Source of the DNA: Cellulomonas sp. Root930
Lineage (GTDB): Bacteria > Actinomycetota > Actinomycetes > Actinomycetales > Cellulomonadaceae
NCBI GenBank assembly: GCA_001429255.1
Contig: LMJI01000001.1
Span: 1,715,256-1,779,255, forward strand
DNA: 64,000 bases
Direction of reading: 5' to 3'
Under the pieces are notes generated by a model. It had not been told where the DNA came from, made no database searches, and was given only the letters and a program-made list of their open reading frames with translations. Positions 55,401-61,104 of this stretch are shown one piece after another. Each line of letters begins with the position of its first letter. The stretch's first letter is position 1. A program made the position numbers and the translations under genes.

Positions 55401-56810
55401 GTCGCCCGCCGCGGCAGCGACCAGCACGGCCCGGTTGCGGTTGGTCGCGTTGAGCCGGCCGTCGTCGTCGACCACCGAGACCGTGGTCCCGGCGCCGCTG
55501 CGGTCGAGCACGTCCCAGGCGGTCAGGCCGGTGAAGCTCGCGTTGTCCGACGCGTTGAACTCGAACGAGCGGTTGCGCACCAGCTCGGCGTACAGGCCGC
55601 CGTCGGCCGCGTAGTTGATGTCCTCGTAGAAGATCCCGTACAGCCGGTCGGAGATCTCGGCGTCGGTCCCGTCGCCGTCGATCGCGATCGTCGTGCCCTC
55701 GGCGACCGCGAACGGCTCGAGGACGAACCCGGCGGCGTCGTCGACGCTGCCCAGGACGAGGGCGCCGTCGACGATCCCCACGGCCTGGGATCGGTCCGCG
55801 GTCGTGAGGTGCAGCTTGCCGCCGCCCGCCTCGGTGAGCAGCAGCGTGGTCGGGGCGTCGCCCAGGGCCAGACGCCCGTCGGCGAGCACGGTGACGGCCC
55901 GGTCCCCGGCCGCGAGGGTCACACCGCCGGAGACCGCGGTGGCGTCAAGCACCAGGGTGTCGCCGGGGCGCTGCTGGACCACGACGATCGCGTCGTCGGC
56001 GCCGGTGGTCAGGTGGGGCGCGGTCCCGGGTGCCCGCAGCGTGAACGGTCCGTCGGGCACCACGTCCTCGCCGGGGGAGGCCACCAGGGTGACGTCGTCG
56101 AACACCGCGGGGAAGGTGGTGCCGTCCTGGGCGCCGAGGGCGTACAGGCCCACGTGCTCGATGGGGAACGTGACGTCGACGGAGCTCACGTCGACCCACG
56201 CGGTCGTCGGCTCGTCCCAGCGCGCGGTGGTCACGGTGTCGCCCGTGCGGGTCAGCCGGAGGGTCTCGCCCGTCGATCCGGGGCGGTCCTCGAAGTGGTC
56301 GGCGGCGAAGATGGCCGCGGTCTCGATGTCGTTCTCGATCGCGATCCCCGACGGCGTGATCCCGCCGACGAACGTCAGGCCGGAGCGCACGTAGTTGTCC
56401 AGGTCCTGGTACGCGATGAGCCCGGCGCCCTGGAACGTCGTGGTGACGGGCGCCTGCACGTCCACGGAGATCGAGAAGTCGCCGTCCGGGATGTCGATCG
56501 TCATCACGTTGCGGGCGGAGTTGTTGCCCTGCCAGGTGTCGCCGGGCAGCGCGGTCACCGTCAGAGCGCCGGGGTTCGCGGTCAGCGACCGCGCCGTCGG
56601 CTCGTCGTTCACGGCGGTCCAGCGCGCGTTGAGCGTCGCCGAGTCGAAGGTGTCGGTCCACGCGCCGTCGGGGACGGGTGGCGCGGCGCTCGCGGGTGCC
56701 ACGACGGTGGCGCCCAGCGGCACGACGAGGGCGACGGCGAGGGCGGCTCGTAGCCCCAGACGGCGGTGCGGACGGGTGTTGCTGCTCGGTCGCGACAGTG
56801 CGACGGGCAT
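52434..56810 (-). CDS. Large secreted multidomain GH51 alpha-L-arabinofuranosidase
   Basis: 1458 aa, far longer than the usual 500 or 800 aa GH51. Order: signal peptide (1-43); LamG/concanavalin-like domain (about 47-250); linker beta domain (about 255-370); GH51 with its N-terminal sandwich insertion (about 380-905; LYGIFYEDINYAADGG, RFPGGC, acid E734 in GLGNEEN, nucleophile E820 in FLGEYASR); second LamG-like domain (about 915-1080); Ig-like and Ompl47-like repeats (about 1160-1370, DRAGVSLEMSVDAGPW, GADEGAGVDRVEYRIGTGAW); C-terminal Ig-like domain. No LPXTG. It should remove arabinose from arabinoxylan or arabinan outside the cell. Promoter and LacI-type operator are at 56867-56929. Confidence 0.9.
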   Translation of the reverse strand: MPVALSRPSSNTRPHRRLGLRAALAVALVVPLGATVVAPASAAPPVPDGAWTDTFDSATLNARWTAVNDEPTARSLTANPGALTVTALPGDTWQGNNSARNVMTIDIPDGDFSISVDVQAPVTTTFQGAGLIAYQDLDNYVRSGLTFVGGITPSGIAIENDIETAAIFAADHFEDRPGSTGETLRLTRTGDTVTTARWDEPTTAWVDVSSVDVTFPIEHVGLYALGAQDGTTFPAVFDDVTLVASPGEDVVPDGPFTLRAPGTAPHLTTGADDAIVVVQQRPGDTLVLDATAVSGGVTLAAGDRAVTVLADGRLALGDAPTTLLLTEAGGGKLHLTTADRSQAVGIVDGALVLGSVDDAAGFVLEPFAVAEGTTIAIDGDGTDAEISDRLYGIFYEDINYAADGGLYAELVRNRSFEFNASDNASFTGLTAWDVLDRSGAGTTVSVVDDDGRLNATNRNRAVLVAAAAGDGVRNASYNAGVAVRDGESYDASVWVRTTTPQTLTLAVEDGTQTIAAGTVDVDGSDTWRKYEVTLTASATADSGRFVVLAGSASTLHLDQVSLFPQDTWVGPVNGTSVLRKDLAEKIAALDPSFLRFPGGCVTNVGTFRTYEESGFTDRRRTYQWKETIGPVEERATNWNFWGYNQSYGIGYLEYMELAEDLGAIPLPVLSVGANGCGSTIPEMTDPTQIARWVQDTLDLIEFATGDVSTTWGAQRAALGHPEPFDLPYIGLGNEENTTTFEANFPAFRDAIAAAYPDVKIISNSGPDDTGARFDTLWDFAREQDVDLVDEHYYNDPSWFLTNTERYDSYDREGPHVFLGEYASRGNTWWNGLSEAAYMTGLERNGDLVELASYAPLLANESYVQWSPDAIWFDNDESWASANYWVQHLFSNNVGDQVVPSTLTTPSVEPQPLDGGVFLSTWNTSAAYDNVRVTGNDGGAVLFEDTFADASAWTPQTGSWSVVGGEYVQSSTTTTDARSIPTGAYEQDWSNYTLELDARKTAGAEGFLVGFAAGGPSDYFWWNLGGWNNTRQALQKADGGGAGEVKAVEGHSIATDQTYRVKVVVSGRHIELYLDGVLQMSYDDPAPAADVFQVVTRDEDSGDIVAKVVNVSAVTQRTQVEVSDAEIAPTGSVTEIVAPPGATNTKTAPGTVEPVTRELDGLSSSFTYDLPPYSVTFLTLHTVPADTTAPTVDSLLVTPDPVGDWRAAPATVVATASDDRAGVSLEMSVDAGPWTQTSSVQVDGHGEHTVAVRATDAAGNVSTVRSVTFALDAIAPTSSASVDAQRRVTLTGADEGAGVDRVEYRIGTGAWTSYAGPVQVGAEATVVEHRAVDRVGNVGATTSTQVPVANAVRSTTSVSIEPRPVRRSSQAVVTASVRAATGAAPTGDVTTTVRGVRLRGDGPVVAQVTGALTPGGQRASTATLRLPRLPVGLYVVDTRYAGSPTVQASSDRRLLIVLP

Positions 56811-56866
56811 GGCTGCCTCCCTGCGCGCACATCGTCGTGCGCCTCGCCCGGGACTCCGTCGCGCCC

Positions 56867-56884
56867 GATGTGAGCGCTAACATC
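56867..56884. promoter_or_regulatory. LacI-type operator upstream of GH51
   Basis: GATGTGAGCGCTAACATC is an 18-bp near-perfect palindrome around AGCGCT (one mismatched pair) and fits the common TGTTAGCGCTAACA type. It lies just downstream of the expected transcription start of GH51. Confidence 0.75.
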
Positions 56885-56899
56885 CCGGTGAATGCGACG

Positions 56900-56929
56900 A
56901 CCATAGGGCGATCGGGAGGATTGCGGCAA
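56900..56929 (-). promoter_or_regulatory. GH51 promoter
   Basis: TTGCCG (-35) and TATGGT (-10) separated by 18 nt on the minus strand. The predicted start near 56893 leaves a leader of about 80 nt and puts the LacI operator at about +9 to +26. Confidence 0.65.
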
Positions 56930-56955
56930 GACCCTCTACAACGATTACCGACCGG

Positions 56956-57903
56956 TCAGTGCGCGGGCTCGGCCTTCCGGCGCTTCGGGATCACGTGCAT
57001 GATCGCGACGACGACGGCGCCGACCACCAGACCGACCAGCGCGGAGCCCAGGGTGTCGATCAGCCACGCGAGCAGCCCGCCGACGCCCGGGATGCCGTGC
57101 ACGGCCTCCTCGAGGTGGTGCAGGAGGTCGATGGGGGCGTGCCAGCCCAGGTCGTCCACGCCCGCGAGGAGGATGTGCCCACCGACCCAGAGCATCGCCA
57201 CGATGCCGACGGTGGACAGGACGGAGAGCACCTTCGGCATCGCCCGGACGAGCCCGCGCCCGACCGCGGCCGCCGCGCCGTTGCGCCGCTCCGCGAGGTG
57301 CAGCCCGATGTCGTCCATCTTCACGATGAGCGCGACCACGCCGTAGACCAGCGCGGTGATCGCGAGCGCGACGACGGCCAGGATGATCGCGCGGGAGACG
57401 AACGGCTCGTCGGCCACCTCGTTGAGGGCGATCACCATGATCTCGGCCGACAGGATGAAGTCCGTGCGGATCGCGCCGCTGACCATCGACTTCTCGGTGC
57501 CCTCGCCCTGGGCCGCCACCGGCGTGGTCGTGTGCTCCTTGGCGTGCCCGCTGACCAGCTCCCAGATCTTCTCCGCACCCTCGTAGGCGAGGTACGTGCC
57601 GCCGACCATGAGGATCGGGGTGAGCAGCCACGGCAGGAACTGGCTGAGCAGCAGGGCGGCCGGGAGGATGAACAGCAGCTTGTTGCGCAGGGATCCGACG
57701 GCGATCCGGCGCACGATGGGGAGCTCGCGGTCCGGCGTGAACCCGTGCACGTAGCGGGGCGTCACGGCGGTGTCGTCGATGACGACGCCCGCAGCCTTGG
57801 CGCTCGCCCGGCCGGCCGCCGCGCCGACGTCGTCGACCGAGGCCGCGGCGAGCTTCGCCAGGGCGGCGATGTCGTCGAGAAGAGCCGCCAGACCGCCTGC
57901 CAT
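56956..57903 (-). CDS. DUF808 family membrane protein (YedI type)
   Basis: 315 aa. MAGGLAALLDDIAALAKLAAASVDDVGAAAGRA at the N-terminus and KAAGVVIDDTAVTPRYV follow the DUF808 pattern; about eight transmembrane segments from residue 75 on (FILPAALLLSQFLPWLLTPILMVGGTYLAYEGAEK). Physiological role unknown. Good ribosome site GAGGGAG. Next gene 67 bp away on the same strand. Confidence 0.88.
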   Translation of the reverse strand: MAGGLAALLDDIAALAKLAAASVDDVGAAAGRASAKAAGVVIDDTAVTPRYVHGFTPDRELPIVRRIAVGSLRNKLLFILPAALLLSQFLPWLLTPILMVGGTYLAYEGAEKIWELVSGHAKEHTTTPVAAQGEGTEKSMVSGAIRTDFILSAEIMVIALNEVADEPFVSRAIILAVVALAITALVYGVVALIVKMDDIGLHLAERRNGAAAAVGRGLVRAMPKVLSVLSTVGIVAMLWVGGHILLAGVDDLGWHAPIDLLHHLEEAVHGIPGVGGLLAWLIDTLGSALVGLVVGAVVVAIMHVIPKRRKAEPAH

Positions 57904-57970
57904 CAGTTCTCCCTCGTCGTCGTGCGCTCGGGCGATCCTGGCACAGGCGGCCCGGATCGGCCGTCCGGTC

Positions 57971-58555
57971 TCAGTTGAGGCTGGCGTCCTCGGCGAAGGT
58001 CGAGACGATCGCCAGGTCACCGCCCTGGCGTCGCAGCACGCGCCGCCACAGCGCGGTCGGTTGCGGGGTGAGCAGGTCGTCGGGGACCGCGTCGACCACG
58101 AACCAGGAGCGCTCGGCCAGCTCCGCCTCGAGCTGGCCGTCGCCCCACCCGGCGTACCCCGCGAACACGCGGACCCCGCCGACGTGCGGGGCCACCGACT
58201 CCGGGGCGGCATCCAGGTCGACCAGGCCGAAGAGTCCCGTCATGCGGTCGACCTCGGAGGACGGGTCCGAGCCGTACGGGATGGTGACGACCCCCATGGC
58301 GGTGTCCAGTCCGACGGGGCCTCCGTGGAACAGCCTCGGCGGGTCGCTCACGTGGGCGTGCCACTCGGGCAGCACCGCGGCGACGTCCAGCGTCGACGGG
58401 CGGTTGAGCACGACGCCCACCGCACCGGCCTCGCCGTGGTCGAGCAGCAGGATCACGGTTCGGTGGAAGGTCGGTTCGCGCAGGCTCGGGGTGGCGACGA
58501 GCAGCCGGCCGCGCAGCGCCGTGTCGTCTGGCATCAGCCCATCATCCCCGGTCAC
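57971..58555 (-). CDS. YqgE/AlgH family protein
   Basis: 194 aa. GRLLVATPSLREPTFHRTVILLLDHGEAGAVGVVLNRP near residue 15 is the family signature; FHGGPV and the FAGYAGWGDGQLEAEL block also match. Function unsettled; AlgH was linked to alginate control in Pseudomonas. GTG at 58555 (GGGAG 5 nt upstream) or ATG at 58534 could be used; with the GTG it overlaps the GNAT gene by 14 bp. Confidence 0.9.
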   Translation of the reverse strand: MTGDDGLMPDDTALRGRLLVATPSLREPTFHRTVILLLDHGEAGAVGVVLNRPSTLDVAAVLPEWHAHVSDPPRLFHGGPVGLDTAMGVVTIPYGSDPSSEVDRMTGLFGLVDLDAAPESVAPHVGGVRVFAGYAGWGDGQLEAELAERSWFVVDAVPDDLLTPQPTALWRRVLRRQGGDLAIVSTFAEDASLN

Positions 58556-59117
58556 GGAGCTCCCGGCGCATGATCACACGGGGTCGGCCGCCGCTGTGCC
58601 CGGTCGTCTCGGCCGCCTGCGTGAACCCCGCGGCCTCGAACAGCCGGCGGGTGCCCACGTACCCCGAGATGAGGTCCACGCGGTCGCCGCCGTCGATCGC
58701 GATCGGGTAGCCCTCGACGACCTCCGCGCCGGAGGCCCGGGCGTGCGCGACCGCCCCCTCGAGCAGCTCGTGCATGAGCCCGCGGCGCCGGAACGCCGGC
58801 CGGACCACGAAGCACACGATGCTCCACGCGTCGCGGTCGTCGACGAACGGGATGGTCCGCGAGCGCATGAGTCGTCGGTAGGTGCTCCGTGGCGCGACCG
58901 AGCACCACCCCGCGGCCTCGCCGTCCACATAGGCGAGCACGCCGGGTCCGGGTTCCTGCGCGCACTCGTCGCGCATGTACTGCGCGCGCTCCTCGTTGGG
59001 CACCCGGCTGTCCCGGTACGCCATGCACCAGCACCCTGCGCCCCCCGGCTTCTTGACGCCGACCACCTCGAAGAAGTCGTCGTAGCGCCCGAGCGCGGGG
59101 AGCACCTCGACGGTCAT
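58542..59117 (-). CDS. GNAT-family acetyltransferase
   Basis: 191 aa. IVCFVVRPAFRRRGLMHELLEGAVAHARASGA near residues 95-125 contains the acetyl-CoA loop (RRRG) and helix, and RRLFEAAGFTQA the closing element. A Cys/Trp-rich stretch KPGGAGCWCMAYRDSRV near residue 22 is typical of a GNAT subgroup seen in actinobacteria. Substrate unknown. ATGA overlap with the upstream tetR. Confidence 0.85.
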   Translation of the reverse strand: MTVEVLPALGRYDDFFEVVGVKKPGGAGCWCMAYRDSRVPNEERAQYMRDECAQEPGPGVLAYVDGEAAGWCSVAPRSTYRRLMRSRTIPFVDDRDAWSIVCFVVRPAFRRRGLMHELLEGAVAHARASGAEVVEGYPIAIDGGDRVDLISGYVGTRRLFEAAGFTQAAETTGHSGGRPRVIMRRELRDRG

Positions 59118-59677
59118 GGCGCGGTCACGGCCCGGAGGTCGGCGAGCGCCCCCTCGATGGTCGCGGCGAGGCCGTCCGGCGAGGCGTCGGCGACCCAGAG
59201 CTCGAACCCGGTGGTGAACGCCGCCACGCCCACCTGCGCCGCCAGCCCGGCGGCGGGGTCCGCGACGCCACGGGCGCGCAGGGCCTCGGCCGCCGCCGCG
59301 GCCATGGTCGCGAGCTTCAGCAGCTCCCGCTCCTGGAGCGCCGGGGTGGCGGCGATGACCGCGGCCCGGCGCCGGGCGAAGTCCCGCCGCTCCTCGAGCA
59401 GCGCCCCTGCGCCGGCGAACGCCCGGCCGACGACCTCGATCGGCGGCAGCCCGGCCGGTGCGGACGCGATGGCGTCGACCAGGTGAGTCTGCAGCGCGGC
59501 GGAGCCGTCGAACAGGACCTCGCGCTTGTCCGCGAAGTGCCGGAAGAAGGTGCGCTCGGTGACGCCGGCGCGCTCGGCGATGTCCTCGGCGGTCGTCTGC
59601 TCGAAGCCGCGCTCGGTGTACAGCTCCAGAGCGACGCGTGCCAAGCGACCGCGTGCGTCCGGCTCCCATCGACCCAT
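59114..59677 (-). CDS. TetR-family transcriptional regulator
   Basis: 187 aa. Helix-turn-helix at residues 10-55: ARVALELYTERGFEQTTAEDIAERAGVTERTFFRHFADKREVLF. C-terminal ligand domain without recognised features. Divergent from the SDR gene, with two near-palindromic 17-bp sites between them (59694-59743), so it probably represses both. TAGACT lies 7 nt before the ATG, hence likely leaderless. Confidence 0.88.
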   Translation of the reverse strand: MGRWEPDARGRLARVALELYTERGFEQTTAEDIAERAGVTERTFFRHFADKREVLFDGSAALQTHLVDAIASAPAGLPPIEVVGRAFAGAGALLEERRDFARRRAAVIAATPALQERELLKLATMAAAAAEALRARGVADPAAGLAAQVGVAAFTTGFELWVADASPDGLAATIEGALADLRAVTAP

Positions 59678-59684
59678 GACGACA

Positions 59685-59690
59685 AGTCTA
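59685..59690 (-). promoter_or_regulatory. -10-like hexamer of tetR
   Basis: TAGACT on the minus strand, 7 nt before the tetR ATG and 4 bp from the first operator copy. Confidence 0.45.
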
Positions 59691-59693
59691 GTG

Positions 59694-59710
59694 ATGACAG
59701 CGACTGACAT
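59694..59710. promoter_or_regulatory. TetR operator copy 1
   Basis: ATGACAG-CGA-CTGACAT, a near palindrome (one mismatched pair). Repeats 33 bp further on as copy 2, about three helical turns, so both face the same side of the DNA. Confidence 0.65.
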
Positions 59711-59726
59711 GAGGCGTACTGTCGTG

Positions 59727-59743
59727 ATGACAGTTGCTGACAT
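59727..59743. promoter_or_regulatory. TetR operator copy 2
   Basis: ATGACAG-TTG-CTGACAT, identical arms to copy 1. A TACTGT hexamer (59717-59722) between the copies could be the -10 of the SDR gene, so occupation would block it. Confidence 0.65.
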
Positions 59744-59762
59744 CAGTTCGAGGGAGCTCCCC

Positions 59763-60662
59763 ATGCACGTGTTCGTCACCGGTGCGTCCGGCTGGATCGG
59801 CTCCGCGGTCACCGCGGAGCTCCTCGCGGCGGGGCACCAGGTCACCGGTCTCGCCCGCTCGGAGGAGTCGGCGGCCGCGGTCTCGGCCGCCGGCGCGTCC
59901 GTGCACCGGGGGAGCCTCGACGACCTCGACAGCCTCCGCGCAGGCGCCCGGGCAGCCGACGCCGTGATCCACCTCGGCTTCAAGCACGACTTCTCCGACA
60001 TGCCCGGCGCGTGGCGCACCGAGCGCGCGGTCGTCGAGACGTTCCTCAGCACCTTGGAGGGGTCGGACCGCCCGTTCCTGCTGGCGTCCGGCGTCGCGGG
60101 CCTCACGCCCGGCCGGGCGGTGACCGAGCGCGACCCCAACCCGAGCCACGGGCCGGACAGCATGCGCGGCGGCGCGGAGAACCTCGCGCTCGAGCACGCC
60201 GACCGCGGGGTCCGGTCGGTCAGCGTGCGCTTCGCGCCCACCGTGCACGGTCAGGGTGACCACGGGTTCGTCGCCACCCTGGCCGGAGTCGCCCGCAGCA
60301 CCGGCGTGTCCGGCTACGTCGGCGACGGGTCCGCCCGCTGGCCGGCGGTGCACCGGCTCGACGCCGCGCACCTGGTGCGGCTCGCGCTCGAGGGTGCACC
60401 CGCCGGCAGCGTGGTGCACGCGGTCGCCGAGGAGGGTGTCCCGACGCGGGAGATCGCCGAGGCGCTCGGCCGAGGTCTCGGCCTACCGACCCAGTCGATC
60501 GCGGCGCCCGACGTCGACGGCCACTTCGGCTGGATCGGCCGGTTCTTCGCGCTCGACATCCCGGCGTCCAGCGGCCTCACCCGTGAGCTGCTGGGCTGGG
60601 CACCGACGCGCCCCACGCTGCTCGCCGACCTCGACGTGGGGTTCTACACCGACCCCGTCTAG
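59763..60662 (+). CDS. NAD(P)-dependent epimerase/dehydratase (SDR family)
   Basis: 299 aa extended/atypical SDR. HVFVTGASGWIGSAVTAELLAAGH at the start binds the dinucleotide; the family motif VIHLGFKHDF, ARSEESAAAVSAAGA and the C-terminal YVGDGSARWPAVHRLDAAHLVRLALE are typical of the group annotated as 3-beta-HSD/NAD-epimerase. The usual YxxxK is not obvious. Likely the target of the divergent TetR and perhaps modifies its inducer. GAGGGAG precedes the ATG. Its TAG stop overlaps the convergent DUF7455 stop by 3 bp. Confidence 0.88.
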   Translation: MHVFVTGASGWIGSAVTAELLAAGHQVTGLARSEESAAAVSAAGASVHRGSLDDLDSLRAGARAADAVIHLGFKHDFSDMPGAWRTERAVVETFLSTLEGSDRPFLLASGVAGLTPGRAVTERDPNPSHGPDSMRGGAENLALEHADRGVRSVSVRFAPTVHGQGDHGFVATLAGVARSTGVSGYVGDGSARWPAVHRLDAAHLVRLALEGAPAGSVVHAVAEEGVPTREIAEALGRGLGLPTQSIAAPDVDGHFGWIGRFFALDIPASSGLTRELLGWAPTRPTLLADLDVGFYTDPV

Positions 60663-60892
60663 CGCTCCGAGAGCTGCTCGTCGATGCGGTGGCGCTCGTC
60701 GTGGATCGTCGCGCCGGCCGCGACCAGCTTGAGCTCGTGCGCCCGGAAGTGGTGGCCGCAGAAGAGCAGGTCCATGCCGTCGGCCGTCGGCAGGGTCGCC
60801 TTGACGTAGGCCTGGGCCCCGCACCGGTCGCACCGGTCCTGCCGGGTGAGCTCGGCGGCGGTGACGGTGTGGTCGATCGTGGTGGTGCTCAT
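60659..60892 (-). CDS. DUF7455 small zinc-ribbon-like protein
   Basis: 77 aa. RQDRCDRCGAQAYVKATL and LLFCGHHFRAHELKL form a CxxC...CxHH pattern that can bind one zinc. Conserved across actinobacteria, where it lies near sigma factor genes as I recall; function unknown. A SigR-like promoter is present upstream (60955-60980). Confidence 0.8.
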   Translation of the reverse strand: MSTTTIDHTVTAAELTRQDRCDRCGAQAYVKATLPTADGMDLLFCGHHFRAHELKLVAAGATIHDERHRIDEQLSER

Positions 60893-60954
60893 GTCCAGGT
60901 ACCTCGTCTCGGTGCAGGGGGCGGAGCGCGGGCTCCGCGGGTGCTGCTCATCCG

Positions 60955-60980
60955 AACGGTCGCCCCCCGGCCACCATTCC
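60955..60980 (-). promoter_or_regulatory. SigR/SigH-type ECF promoter for DUF7455 gene
   Basis: Minus strand GGAAT, 18 nt, GTT, the same exact pattern as in front of the DUF3073 gene. Transcription would start near 60947, with a leader of about 55 nt. Confidence 0.5.
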
Positions 60981-61056
60981 GGATCGGCTGTTCGCCCAGC
61001 GGTGAACTGCCGCACTGGTGAGGGTCGGGACCGCGGGCCGAGATACCGGCGCGCGA

Positions 61057-61098
61057 GACGGGCCCGCGACCTGCGCCGACGCAGGTCGCGGGCCCGTC
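61057..61098 (-). terminator. Terminator of the subtilase gene
   Basis: GACGGGCCCGCGACCTGCG and its exact complement CGCAGGTCGCGGGCCCGTC, 19 bp, loop CCGA, 6 bp after the stop. No U-tract. Confidence 0.8.
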
Positions 61099-61104
61099 CT
61101 CGGT

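Noticed and set aside
52827..56753. Open frame of about 1300 codons on the plus strand
   Set aside because: It runs antisense to the GH51 gene. It is Arg/Gly/His-rich, has no domain, and its codon pattern is the complement of the real gene, as expected at this GC content.
60955..61000. Flagellar sigma (FliA/WhiG) promoter around GCCGATCC
   Set aside because: The GCCGAT half is present, but the -35 TAAA element is missing; the SigR pattern next to it is exact.
61021..61098. CRISPR-like repeat before the subtilase stop
   Set aside because: Only one inverted pair with a 4-nt loop, no spaced direct repeats. It is a terminator.
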